From: Montifringilla adamsi
Lineage: Eukaryota > Chordata > Aves > Passeriformes > Passeridae
Length of the DNA: 64,000 nucleotides
Reading direction: 5' to 3'
Assembly: GCA_017590115.1 (NCBI GenBank)
Contig: JAGGNK010008670.1
Coordinates: forward strand, 1,984,001-2,048,000
Of the stretch, positions 1 to 11,392 are shown piece after piece. Within the stretch, counting starts at the first letter, position 1; each line of letters starts with the position of its first letter. The notes under the pieces are model-generated. The model saw only the letters and a program-made list of their open reading frames with translations, did not search any database and was not told the DNA's origin. Both the position numbers and the translations under genes were made by a program.

Positions 1-1480
1 CCTCAGAATTCCAGAATTTTGTATTATAAAATAAAAACACACCTTCAGCTGCTCACCATATTTCTCCCAGCTCTCCTACAACCAGACATTTCCCAAAGTC
101 TCAGATTGCAGAAAACAGGATGGATTTGGATCCAGAGGATGCGAGGTGTTGGTTTCTTCTGACTGGGATTGGGATTTGCCCCATCCTGGCCTGGAGCATC
201 TCCCTTAAACCTTCCATGAAGGCATTGTCTTGGGTTGGAAATGCAAGCTGTGGCTGGGGTGTGTGTAGGGATTTTTTGCACTACTGTATTTTAATTTTTA
301 TTTTATTTTTTCCCTAATAAAAAACTGTTATTCCTACTCCAACATCTTTTCCTGAGAGCCCCTTAATTTCAAAACGATAATAATTCAGAGGGAGGGGGTT
401 TACATTCTCCATTTTCAAGAGAGGCTCCTGCCTTCCTTGGCTTTTCAAACTGAGACAGGCACCACAAGAGTTTTTTGCAGGCCCAGCTTGGAAAATGGAT
501 CTGTGAGGTCACCCTGTGATGCATTTTGCTATCTCCAAAATGAGGAAACAAACACCTCCATTTCCTGCCACCTCAGTCCCGAGTTTTGCCCCGAACCCCT
601 GAGATCTCCTGGGGTCAAACCAGGTAACCAGGAACTGGGGTGTCAAAAGTGCAGCACGAAATTTCAAATAACTTCTAATTAATCTAATTAAAATTAATTG
701 CTTCTGCTTCTTTGGAGAGTCTGGACCAGGATAAGCATCCCCATCTTCCCCATGCAGCCCTTCATCTCTGCTCGTGTGCTTTGAAGTGAGTTTTTCCAGC
801 TCTGCCATCAGCTGAGAGGTCTATATTAAGTAAGTGGAAAAGCTCTGCTTGTCTCTCACATCCCAGGATGTTTGGCTGAATTCTAGCATCACAGCTGTAG
901 TAGAAAATGATTCATTAACGAGGAGATGCAATAAAAAAGGCAAAATGTGCGAAAGCTCTCAGGTATTTTTACTTTCCTCTTTAATCACTGTTCTAATATG
1001 ACCATTGACTCTTTATTTTTTTCTCTATTAACAGTTTTGTTATTAATTTGAGGTCAAATGGTGTGAAAACCCAGTATGTTTAATTTTGTATCTGTATTTG
1101 TGCTTGAGTCTAAGTAAATCTCTGACTTATTTAAAAACAGGGCTGTTCCAAAGGATTGACGGTTGCTCCAGTTCCCATTAAACTTTTTGGAAAGGCTCAA
1201 TCCAGCCCTGGTGTCCATCAAAAATCGGAATTTGCCACAAGTTCCCCTCGGAGCTGAGCAGTTCCACCACACAGGAGATGATTCCTGTCACACCTGGGCA
1301 GTTGTTAAAGTTACAATCCTGATCTTGAAGGGGAATTATTGTCAGCCAGCTGTCACAGAGTGCCTCTCACAGGATGGAATTATGGAAATAACAATAATCC
1401 ACCATCTACACGCCTTAATTATCATTGCTTCACCTTTTAATTATTGAAAGGTTTGATGACAAGATATTTCTTAACATTTA
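1..1480. other. Unique AT-rich DNA, no gene seen
   Basis: All open frames here are short (100 residues or fewer) and overlap open frames on the other strand, with no splice-bounded coding signal I trust. No repeat family is recognisable. It looks like intergenic or intronic DNA. Confidence 0.5.
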
Positions 1481-1489
1481 CTAAAGTTA

Positions 1490-1735
1490 AAATTCTTGGG
1501 ATGAGACACAATCATTGAAAATATTCATGTTGTTCGCATTGCACTTATTTAATTGTTTTGTTTCTTTATTTGGGTTATTACAAAAGGGGAAAAAAAATTC
1601 TGTTTTTAAAGGCATCTTCTTTTGCCAGCCAACATTTCACCCTCAGTGGTCCCGCAGTGAATGAATTATTGGGAACTTATGAACATATTAATCATCTCCA
1701 TGGAAACAGTTTGCAATTTCACAGCACAGGAGTTT
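1490..1735. promoter_or_regulatory. Possible conserved non-coding element
   Basis: This is low-complexity-free, repeat-free sequence with dense AT-rich homeodomain-like sites. A near-palindromic RFX-type site, ATCTCCATGGAAAC, lies at 1,694-1,707. The texture resembles vertebrate developmental enhancers. This is pattern inference only and conservation was not tested. Confidence 0.2.
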
Positions 1736-2607
1736 GACTTCCCTGCATGACAATGAAAAAAAGGAAGGATCAGAAAAAGAAGAAGCTGAGGAGAGATGAA
1801 AACCCCTCCAATTTTAGACCCAAATTTAGCAATAACCACTCCTGCTCTGGGAGAGGAACCAGCATTTCCAGTGCCCCTAAGACCTCTGGAATTTGCAGCC
1901 AGTTCAGGTCATGGATCCTTCAAAAGACTCAACATGCCCTCCATGTAGGGCTTTGTAAAGGGAATTAATTCATTTTTTTCCCCGCTGCAATGGAGTTATT
2001 TAAGGAATCAGCTCTCTGGGATGTGCTTGGCAATGGTTTGAAGCTGGAGACCTCAGTAAATGAGAGAGGTTTTGCACTGAGGAAAAGGTGTTGGGTGTGA
2101 GGCTGAGCACAAGTGTGGATCAGTAACACAAATATCAGGGGTTCAGGGCAAGAGAGGCGAAGAAAATAATGAAAATTTAAAGCCATTCTGTAACACAGCA
2201 AAACTCAGAGACAGAGAAGAACCAGGAGCACAAACAGACAAATTTTTAAACTGTTATTTGTTGGAATATTGGAACACTGTTGGAGCACTGGTGGCTTCCT
2301 CCAGCAGGGCCATGTTCCTCCTGTGGGAACCCAGAGCAGGACACAGCAGCAGCTCCTGCTAACTCTCCTGAGATCCCATGGAATTCCACTTGGATCCAAG
2401 CTTTAATCCTGAAACACTCCCTGCAGAGTGTCAGGAGGGGCTCTCTGCCCTTCCAGGAGGGCCGTGGGATGCAGGTGTGTGCCTGGAATTCCCAAACTCT
2501 GTAGGAATTCCCTCTGTTTTCCCTCCCAGCTGTGGGACCTGTGCTGATGACCAGGAACAGCTGCTGCCCCTTGGGGAGGAGGTGCTGTGGGAAGGGAATT
2601 TAGCAGA

Positions 2608-2636
2608 GAAGGGAGGGAGGGAGGGAGGAGGGAAAG
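2608..2636. repeat. (GGGA)n microsatellite
   Basis: Purine-only GGGA repeats flanked by a GC-rich stretch. The ORFs of 89-171 residues that cross this region are compositional artefacts. Confidence 0.8.
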
Positions 2637-2763
2637 ATGAAGTAGAGTTGTTTGTTGGGGTATGGAATCCATGGATTGATGGATACAGAAGGATTGGATA
2701 TTTCTGCTGGCCTGTTCTTGGGAATGGGGTAACTGCTGCTTTCAAGGTAAGGAGTTTGGATTG

Positions 2764-2819
2764 GTTTTTTTGGGGTATTTTGGGGTTTTTTTGGTGGGTG
2801 TTTTTGTTTGGTTGGTTGG

Positions 2820-2851
<32 letters not shown>
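2764..2851. repeat. G/T-rich tract ending in 31 T
   Basis: A strand-asymmetric GT-rich run of T blocks separated by G blocks leads into an uninterrupted T31 tract at 2,821-2,851. It could be the reverse complement of a retro-copy tail, but no matching body was recognised to its left. Confidence 0.85.
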
Positions 2852-2855
<4 letters not shown>

Positions 2856-4770
2856 GGAAAAATCTTTCTCTGAGCAGGAGATTGAGAGATTGAGGATGTA
2901 TTTCCCCACCCTGGGATGTTACTGTCTGGTGGCTGCTGCAGGAGGGATATCCTGCCCAGGGCTGCTAAATTCAGTTATTCCAGTGGCTCTCAGCATTCCC
3001 AGGATCTGTGCCTGGAGCCTCCTGGGTCTCTGTGTGAGCTACCAGACAGGAGCTGGGTGTTGCTTTCTCCTCTGCTGTAGGAAGGAGGTTTCCCTTTTGT
3101 GGTTTCCCACCAAATTTTGCCTTTTCTGGGCTGGAGGGAGCTGGAGGTGGAGCAGTGGCCTGGTGATAAAAGGTGTTACCTGCAAGTGCAGTGTTCTTGT
3201 CACTCAGCTTTGTGATGAGGCAGAGAAAGGAAAATGAGGGGAAAAAACCCATTATCAGGATGTGGAAAAAGCCCCATCTGGACACAGGAAGGTGCAGAGC
3301 AGTCCCTTGCTGGATTATTTTTCATGGAAAACCAGCCAAAACAGCAAAACCACTGCTTTTATTTTTCTTCTGCACTTATTCCCCAGCTGGGAGCTTTCAG
3401 GCACAGCACATGCAGTGAAAATTGGAAGAATCAACTCCTTCCCAATACAATTTCCTTTCTTTAGGCCCCCAAAATTGGGAAATAAGTCTCCTCAGGTCCT
3501 GGTGGAGGAGCTTTGGAGGCTTCACAGCAGAAGATGAGCTCGGGCCATGGCTGCTGGGCCCAGGGGAGCTGCCCTGGCTGAACATCACAGCATCCAACTT
3601 CTCCCTCTGATGGCTGGGGAAACATCTGCTCTTCCTGGTTTAAGTGGGGCTGGACCGTCTGGTGGCATCACAAAAATCATCTCTGCCCTAGAAGAATTCC
3701 TAATAAATGGAATTCTTCTGAAGAGGAGGAGATGGGACAGACATGAAGTGTTTTGCTCAGAGGTGGACTGACTTCCCTTGGCCTGGCAGCTGCTGCAGGA
3801 TCAGCCTCTTGTCCCCACAAATGAAGAATTTGCTAATTATAAGCTGTGTAGGAGCAGGGGAAAAAATTAGTGTTACTCGGTATTTTGAATTTCTAAGGAA
3901 TATTTGAGGACTTATTTAAGGCTCTTGGCTTAATGTATCAAAATCCACTGGCAATTTGTGGCATCTTGCTGCCATTGATCTTTGGGAATCTATTTTTTGG
4001 GAGTAACCTGCTAAAATCTCTTGCTCTATGAACCTATTTCAGTAGAGTGGGTATTTCCTTACCATCTTTAATATATTTCCTCAAGCTGTCCAGTAACTGG
4101 ATGTGTTGTGATGCTTTTCTTTGTGAGTGGTGATGGAGAAATATTTATCTGGAAGTCCTTCTGATTTCACCTTTTGTTTATGCAGATGTTTTACCTCAGT
4201 TTAGGCTGGGGGAAATAATCTGTAATGCACTTTACTTGCCAGCTTTGTCTAGCACTTCACAGATTTCTTTGGAGATTTCTGTGTCATGTATCCAGTGTTT
4301 TAGCACGAGGAAATTCCACATGAAGCTGGGAGGAATTGGCCTATATCAGCCAGAGCAGCTGCTGTGATGAAGGCAGGCAGAGAGATGAGAGAGGAATTTT
4401 GCTGAGGTGAATGGTTAATATGCTTTTGTGATAATAAGGGGCTTATTTATGCTGCATTAATATTTTGTACCACCGCTGTCTGCTTTAATGTTTAATCTCT
4501 CTGCTGAAAGCACTGAGAAACCCTTTTTAGCACAGTGGTTTTTGCTGTGCTGGGAGGGACAGGGCAGCTTTTCCTGAGCCTGGAGAGCTTTGGGGCTGGG
4601 ATTTGGCACCTCTGTGCAGCCCTGCCGGGGCTCCTGGGCATTGCTGGGGCCTCATCCCGGCTCCTCACCACCAGGAACAGTCTTGGGATCATGCAGGGAG
4701 CAGGACTCACGCTGGATCACAAATTAATCACAGCCTTGGGATGGGTTTGGCTGCGCTGCTTGCTCAGGTG
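2852..4770. other. Unique DNA, no gene seen
   Basis: Open frames of up to 127 residues occur at 2,854-3,237 (+) and 2,971-3,285 (-). They overlap each other, lack splice context and show no domain. From 3,800 to 4,500 the sequence is AT-rich and repeat-free, which suggests intergenic or intronic DNA. Confidence 0.45.
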
Positions 4771-4780
4771 CAAGGGTGTC

Positions 4781-5085
4781 TGTTGGAGTAAATCACGCAA
4801 ACTCCATTTTCTTCAAGGTGGAAAAAGGCCATTCTTTATTCACAGAACTCCTTTTTATCCAGTTTTGCAGACCTGTGTGTGACTCCAATTGGTCAGGAGC
4901 TTTCTTGCCAATCACTTTATTGGTTAATAACAAGTTGTTACCCTGTATTGATTGCTCACTCCAGCCCCTGTGTGTAAGTGCCTGGTTGTGTTTCCAGGGC
5001 TGCTTTTCCTCTGTGTTTCCCTATTTTGACAAGCCTGGGCAAAAACTCGTGTGTTGAACTACATTTAGTAAATTTACAATCAATA
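4781..5085 (-). mobile_element. LTR fragment, family 1, copy 1
   Basis: This segment is clearly related to 10,790-11,095; shared blocks include ACTCCATTTTCTTCA and AAAAAGGCCATTCTTTATTC. Read on the minus strand, the shared block contains AATAAA (4,835-4,840), as expected for an LTR polyadenylation signal. The right boundary is uncertain and no internal retroviral genes are attached, so it is best called a solo or truncated LTR. Confidence 0.65.
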
Positions 5086-5239
5086 CAAACTTACCTTTTT
5101 TAAGAGACTTTCCTTTTTCCTTGCTTTAACTGTATTAAACTCTGCACATTTACCTGTGTTGAACCTCAGTGCCTGCTTCCCTTGCCAAAGGGACTTTGCA
5201 CTCCTCGACAGGGCTCAAATATTTGTTCTTTAGGAATTA

Positions 5240-5662
5240 GCTGGACTTCATTTGGACTTGCCATTTAGTTTGTAATACCAAGAGAACTCGATTTTCAAGA
5301 CGAATCAGGCAGTTGTGTATTTAGTTCTACCTTGGTGCTGCAGCTGTTGGGAACTGATGGGGCACTGAGGCACAGGTGGGATCTTTCCTCTAAGGAAAAT
5401 AGGGAAAAAAAACCCCCCAACCCAGTTCTTTCTGGGGCCTTGAATCTGTAAAAAAGCCCCATTTTTTGGGTCTATTAACATAGATTTCTTTTAGGAACTG
5501 GGAATAAGGGGAAAGATACCACAGAACAGAGAGAAATTGGAAAAGCTTGTCAAGAGGGTTGTTTCTCCTTTATAGTCTTTCCAAGTTTTCCAAGCAGGAT
5601 TTAAGGTGGCACCTGAAAAAGTGCTGCTCTCATAATTTGATTAAAAAGCAGTTTGCACCTGG

Positions 5663-5666
<4 letters not shown>
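5240..5666. other. Unique DNA before the poly(A) tract
   Basis: No gene, repeat family or coding-like frame is seen. It includes short A and C homopolymers near 5,404-5,418. Confidence 0.45.

Positions 5667-5714
<48 letters not shown>
5667..5714 (+). repeat. Poly(A) tract, 48 bases
   Basis: An uninterrupted run of 48 A. It could be the tail of a retrotransposed transcript on the + strand or an expanded mononucleotide repeat. No parent gene is recognisable upstream. A minus-strand ORF of 221 residues reads through it as polyphenylalanine, which argues that this ORF is not coding. Confidence 0.9.
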
Positions 5715-5716
<2 letters not shown>

Positions 5717-5750
5717 AGGGAGCTTGGGATTAGAAAGAAGTGAGATAAGG

Positions 5751-5818
5751 GAGCAAGAAACCCAGGAATAAATATGTGTTTGGGGAGCAAGAAACCCAGG
5801 AATAACCTTGTGTTTGGG
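5751..5818. repeat. 34-base tandem duplication, two copies
   Basis: The block starting GAGCAAGAAACCCAGGAATA occurs at 5,751 and again at 5,785 with few changes. It lies directly between the long poly(A) tract and a possible CR1 fragment. Confidence 0.8.
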
Positions 5819-5832
5819 GGTGCTTTTACAGC

Positions 5833-5912
5833 AAATTCCAGGATTGTCAGGTTGGAAGGGCCCACAGTGATGCCCTGGTGCCACCTCCCTGCTCAGGCAG
5901 GGTGATGGCACA
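5833..5912 (-). mobile_element. Possible CR1 3'-end fragment
   Basis: GTCAGGTTGGAAGGGCCCAC followed by a CCACCTCCCTGCTCAGG-like stretch resembles the reverse complement of a CR1 3' region. Similarity is short, so this is tentative. Confidence 0.4.
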
Positions 5913-6008
5913 GCATTGTGTCCAGAGGGCTGTGGGCTGTCCCCAGAGAGGGACAGTGCATGAGCTGGAGCCTTAAACAAGCTGACAAAACCCCAAAGCA
6001 GAGCAGAC

Positions 6009-6345
6009 CCAGCTGTGCTAGAGGTGTGGGATGTAAACCCCAAACCAGAGCAGACCCAGCTGTGCTGGAGGGATGTAAACCCCAAACCAGAGCAAATCCA
6101 GCTGTGCTGGAGGGATGTAAACCCTAAACCAGAGCAAACCCAGCTGTGCTGCAGGGATGTAAACCCCAAAGCAGAGCAAACCCAGCTCTGCTGAAGGGAC
6201 GTAAACCCCAAAGCAGAGCAAATCCAGCTGTGCTGCAGGGATGTAAACCCCAAAGCAGAGCAAACCCAGCTCTGCTGAAGGGATGTAAACCCCAAAGCAG
6301 AGCAGACCCAGCTGAGCTGGAGGTGTGGGATGTGTCTTTAGGGTG
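6009..6345. repeat. 42-base minisatellite, about 8 copies
   Basis: Units begin with AGCTGTGCT (or AGCTCTGCT) at 6,011, 6,058, 6,100, 6,142, 6,184, 6,226, 6,268 and 6,310. The period is exactly 42 bases after a slightly longer first unit. Two unit variants alternate (CTGGAGGG, CTGCAGGG or CTGAAGGG after GCT), suggesting growth by two-unit blocks. Because 42 is divisible by three and the unit lacks stops, frames stay open on both strands. The minus strand reads as a 14-residue repeat containing GFTSLQ and SWVCS. I regard these frames as by-products of the period, not as a protein. Confidence 0.95.
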
Positions 6346-6349
6346 TCCT

Positions 6350-9300
6350 GCACATCTGGGAGTTCAGACTTGTCTGCTCTGGAGTCACAAAGTTGATTAC
6401 CCCAGGAGTCATGAAGTTCCTTCAGAGAAGGGTGGCTGAGAACCTTCAGCCTCCTTGTGATTTTAGCTGCGTGCTCAGAGCCCTTTGTCATGAGGGAGCT
6501 GCTTCTGGATGTCTGCTCAAGGCGAGAGGGGTGAAGTAGTTGGGTATTTTTAGCTCTTTTCCATGCCTGTGGTTTTTATATGCTAATCTGTTTGTTTCTT
6601 TCCAGCCTTTGGAATATTCATCCCACAACATCTAAAATTTGACACCTGCTGTAGCTTGTATTATCACTTTCACCCTCAGAAACCCAGAAATTATTAAGGT
6701 GGAGTAATTGCTATCCTATTATATAATAACTACTTTAATCCAGCAATCATAACGTGATTTGAAATGAACCCTTTTGTGCCATTGATTTTGGAATAATTAC
6801 TGTTATATTGTACTTCTGCAAGAGTTATTCTCAGTTAACCACTTGAAAATAATACGCTCTACTTATTGAAAAAAATAAATCTGATTATCCCCCAAAGCTC
6901 GATGTTCTTTCTACATCTGTGCCTCAATTGTCTGCTGGTGACCTGAGATGCTTTTCTGTAACTACTCCAAGAAATATCTGTGGGCCAAATACCTCCTTCC
7001 AAGCAGCCTTTTTTTGGGTGGGGGTTTTTCCCTCTGAACCAGGGATGTGGTCACTGTTCAACCCTGGTGGGCCTGACAGCTGTTTAATCAGGAAAGAGTG
7101 ATAAAGACTCAAGGAAAATGCAGGATTTTTTCCTCTTCCTGCCTCCAAAATCTGATTTTCATTTGTCTCTCTATATACGTAAAAATCTCTAATAAAACCG
7201 TCAGATTTGGTCAAATGAGGTTTTGTGCCTTTGAAGCAAGGCTGATCTGGAAGGAGGTGCTGTCCATATTTAAAGACATGAAGAAAAATATCCTGTGGTT
7301 GTTGACTATCCATGGGAGCATTGCCATTTTCAGTGTTTTGTCCTTCTGGGCTTCTAAATTCTTGCTGGGAGATGTTTTTTTCAGTAGAGAAATCATGGAA
7401 AAATTGTACATTCTCAGCTTTTTCTGATTTCATGGAAGCTGTGGTGTGGCCTCTTCCCTCCTGTGTTGCAGAACGGAGAGAAGGGAAGATGTTTGATTTA
7501 TTTCCTTTGTATCTTTCCTTGCTGGGAGAGCAGGGATGAGTTTGGCTCCTTTAGTTATTCACCAACCTTTGTTGAAGAGATCAGAGGTGTGACATTCTCT
7601 GTCTGAAAGTTAATGAAACATTGATAAATTAAAAAAATTAGAGTGGAAGCAATGTCAAAACTCTAATATTTTCCTGAAATGTGCATTTATCCGGGGCTAA
7701 TACCCAGAATGAGTGAACAGCTTTGTGTCACGCAAGACCCAAAATGAAATCCCAGCTGTTCTTTGAGTCACCTTTGTGGTGGCTGCAGAAGAGACTTGTT
7801 AAAAAGAGATCTCATTTTTCCAGATTTGATTCTACATGGACAAGATTGTCACATCTGTTCAAGGCTGCTCTTTTCAGTGAGCCCCAGAATATGGGTCAGC
7901 AAACTTGAGAGCACACGAGCAGGCTGATAAAGCAGAAGTGAAAGACTCACTAATGTGTCAAGTATTGCTGTTGCTGCAAGCTTTCCCTTGTCTCCTGCTC
8001 TGTGAGTAAATAATTCACCAAACTGCTGTTAGTCCTCGTGCTGATACTGAAGGGTTTTGCGTTGATTTATAAATTTCATCTGGGAGGAGTTTTGGATGGT
8101 TTCAGAGCTGTGGTAGTGGGGTGTGTGCTCCTTGGCTCTGTCCAGTTTTGCATAGTTGTTTCCCTCACTTTTTCAAGGTGTTGCAGATCTGCTGTTGGCC
8201 CTTCCTGAAAGGTCAGGAAATTCCAGTGATTGAGCAAAATGCAGCATATTTTAAAGTACAGCTCTAATTGTTAATGAAAGGGAGGTGAGTCATGATTGAA
8301 AGTGCAAGTGCAATGCTGATGGACTCTCACTTGTACTTTTCCTACTGTGTGCAACAAAAGAAAGGGATACTAATCTCATCCAAACCCAGAATTCTTTTGT
8401 ATACCTACACCTTCCCCCATATTGCTTCAGCACTGGGGTGATGTTTTTAGGACAGCTCAATTCCCCCATGAGTTTGGGATCCACGGAGTGTTGGCATTCC
8501 CACCCAGTCCTTGGGAAGTCCACAGTGGCTGCTCCTCCTCCGTGTGCTGGTGTTTCTTTCTCTCTGGAGTGTGGTCAGTGGCACAGAGGGAGGTCCAGAA
8601 GCCTTCCCATGTTTGTCCTGTTTATCCCTGCGTGGCCCAGGTCGCTGCCAGAGGCAGGCAGGGTATTTATAGCTGGAATATTTGATGTTCACGTCGCCTT
8701 CCCGAGGCCATGTCTGATTCCTTCGGGTTCATCGGGCTCCATGAGACTTCTCCTGGTTTTTGTGCTCCAGGCACAGCTCCCTGAGTCAGTGCCAGCCTTC
8801 CCTTGGTGCTTGCAGTGGATTTTCCTTTAAAATATGCATTGCCCTTTGGATTTTGTGTAGGATCAGCACCTCCTGCGTCTGGCGCCCTGAGGAAGTTCAA
8901 GGAATGGCTCCTTTTGGATCTTCATTCCCTTGTTTCTGTCCCAAAGCTCTTCCATTGAATTAACCATGGAATTATTTATAGTAGCCCTTTTTGAGCCAGG
9001 CCAGCCTGCAGCTCTCAGGAATTACTGCAGAGCTGCTGGGAATCTGTGTGATGGGAATTCTCTGGGTTTGGGAGAGCGGGGAAGCACAGGGATATCTGTC
9101 CTTCAGTGCTCCCATGGAGCCAAACCCTGGGATGGAGATAACCCCTTTTGGTGTGTCCTCACTGACCCTTCCTGCTGGATTTTCTGCTTTTCCAAAGGAA
9201 AGAGCTGCAAATTGCCTCATGGGAATTCCTTTGGTTTCAGGTTTTGGTTTTTTTTTTTTCCCTTAAAAAAATACATCCATTCAGTGAAAGTGTCTGGGCC

Positions 9301-10690
9301 AAAGGGGTTCATTGATGTTCAGAATTTAATTTAAAATCATGTTTGTTCAATCTTCCCATAAAGACAATGAATTCAAGTTTCAATGCATGCTGGAAGCCAA
9401 GGATTGCGTCCTGTTTTCCTTTTGTTCCTGTGATATTCCCCAATAATTTCCTTGACTTTAATCACCTTTTCAGTCCTTTCCTTGGGTTTTATTTCACTTG
9501 TTAGGAAAAGGAGAAAATCAGCTTCCCATTTTTCTGTTGATTCCTGAAAATTGTGGGAAATAGGTAGTAAATAGGCTTTAGGGTAAGGAATTTCTTCTTT
9601 TTCCATGGATAAGCAGGAAGAGGTTGATCTGTTTGGGTTTTTACTCTTCCTTTTTTGCTTTACTTTCTTTTTGACTTTATCCAGATCTTTTCTTTCTCTT
9701 TATCTGCCAGAAGTTTGGAATTTCTTGTGTTAGTGCCAGCATATTTAGGCTCAAGTTTAACAAGAGTTAAGTGTTAATTTGGTAATGGAGACAGACTACT
9801 GAAGCCCAACCTTGATGAAAGAAGCTGTTGGTGACCAGGGAGGATCAGGGCCCTCAGGGCACTGGGAATTGATTTTTTGGCCAATCCATCTCCACCTTTG
9901 AAATGCACTGGTTTCCCCATCCCAAATCCTGGAATTACATTCATCAGCCTCCTGCACTGTGCCCAAATTTTTTTTCTCCAGCAGTGCCCAGAAGCATCTC
10001 TGGAATAATCCCATTCAAAATTAATTCCTTTGTATTTTTAATTTCGAACCTAAAATGCTGAGACCGCTCAATGTGTCTGGAGCCACTCTCTGAATCCCAA
10101 TCACTCCAACATCTGACCCATGACTTGGTCAGCATTTATCTCTCCAATGTTTTTGCAAAGAAAATTTGTTTCTAACACTATTCTAGGCAAGGTTTACAAG
10201 ATTTCATGATTAAAAATGTATTTTTATGCTGTTTCCAAAACACCACTTTCATTTTATTGCTAAAGTGGTATAAATTCCACGGTGAGCACTCTATGAAATG
10301 CTATTTATAGAAGAAATAAATGTAGCTGCAGCCCTGTGCTGGGGTTTGCTGGCTCAAGATGAGCTGTATTTTATACCTGGCAATTATGCACAGAAAAGCA
10401 AGAGGGGAAAAAAATGCTGTTTGAAATGATTGTGGGGTTTGTGTGGCCCTGTGGAACATCCAACAGCGGCTGGTGAGACCCGCCAGGATGATCTGAGCTA
10501 AAAACTCAGGGTGGCAGTAACAAATTGTCCTTTTCTGCTGCCTCTGTAATTCAATGAACCATTATTGCTGGAATGGGGATTCCAGAGGAGGCAGCGGCTG
10601 CAGCCTTTGCTGGGAATGTGGGCTTGGATATATTTCTGGAATAATTTAGGGGCTGAACTCTGAGTCAAGTAGAGGAACCACAGTTTCCAC
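6350..10690. other. Unique DNA, no gene recognised
   Basis: Mostly AT-rich single-copy sequence. The 6,640-6,900 part is rich in homeodomain-type TAAT cores and looks like a conserved element. The longest frame is 169 residues on the minus strand (7,433-6,924). It overlaps + strand frames, has no recognisable domain, promoter or splice sites, and I treat it as chance. From 8,290 to 9,340 several overlapping short frames on both strands carry no coding signal. Confidence 0.4.
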
Positions 10691-10704
10691 CTTGATCCTG
10701 TCTC

Positions 10705-10786
10705 CTGAGCACGTGGAAGCCCCTGAGGAGAGGAAGCAGCCTCAGGTTGCACCAGATTAGGTTGGATAGAAGGAAAAATTCCTCTT
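10705..10786 (+). mobile_element. CR1 LINE fragment, 5' part (interrupted)
   Basis: CCTCAGGTTGCACCAG followed by TAGGTTGGATAGAAGG matches the avian CR1 3' region. The element stops abruptly at the LTR beginning near 10,790 and appears to resume near 11,238. Confidence 0.7.
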
Positions 10787-10789
10787 GTC

Positions 10790-11237
10790 TGTAGGAATAA
10801 TTCACATGGACTCCATTTTCTTCAGGGTGGAAAAAGGCCATTCTTTATTCACATTTTTATCCAGTTTTACGGACCTGTGTGTGACTCCCATTGCTCAGGA
10901 GCTTTCTTGCCAATCACTTTACTGGTCAGTAAAAAGTTTTTATTCTGTATGGATTGGTCACTCCAACCCCGGTGTGTATGTGCTGAAAAGTTGTTTGTGA
11001 GAGATAGTTTTCATTTTTCTGAGGGTGTAAAAGCAGTTTATACAGGTGCTGGGTGTTTTTTCCCCAGGAATAGATTGTTTTGTTAACTGTTCACACCAGC
11101 ATTGCTTTCACGTGGGAATTGCAGAGGGCTGACCTGACAAGGCCAGCCACTGATTCCAGGAGAGCAGGCTTGATTTCATTATTTTTTAAAATAATTTCTT
11201 ATTATAATTTTTTATAATTTTAAAATAATTTTTTCTA
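10790..11237 (-). mobile_element. LTR, family 1, copy 2, inserted in a CR1
   Basis: Its first 200 bases match the LTR at 4,781-5,085. AATAAA on the minus strand lies at 10,844-10,849. CR1 sequence flanks both sides in the same orientation, so the intervening DNA is most simply an inserted LTR. The right part (11,170-11,235) is very AT-rich, and the exact terminus and target-site duplication are not clear. Confidence 0.6.
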
Positions 11238-11392
11238 CCTTACTGCAACACTTGTCCAGCCCCAGGCAGTGGTGGAATCCCCATCCCTGGAGGGATGGAA
11301 AAGCCACCAGGATGTGGCACTTGGGGACAGGAGTCAGTGTTTGGACTTGGTGATTGTAGAGGGCTTTTCCCACCCAAATAAATCCATGATTA
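11238..11392 (+). mobile_element. CR1 LINE fragment, 3' part (resumed)
   Basis: GTGGTGGAATCCCCATCCCT and GATGTGGCACTTGGGGACA are hallmark CR1 3' segments, ending in a degraded CCATGATT terminus. It continues the CR1 interrupted at 10,786. Confidence 0.8.

Noticed and set aside
2378..2893. 171-residue plus-strand ORF
   Set aside because: Its end is polyphenylalanine from the T31 tract and its middle reads (GGGA)n; the coding signal is compositional.
5630..6295. 221-residue minus-strand ORF with 14-residue repeats
   Set aside because: It is created by the 42-base minisatellite and the long A/T tract. It is open on the opposite strand too and has no start or splice context.
6924..7433. 169-residue minus-strand ORF
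   Set aside because: Two other frames in the same bases are open, no family or motif is recognisable, and no promoter or splice sites support it.
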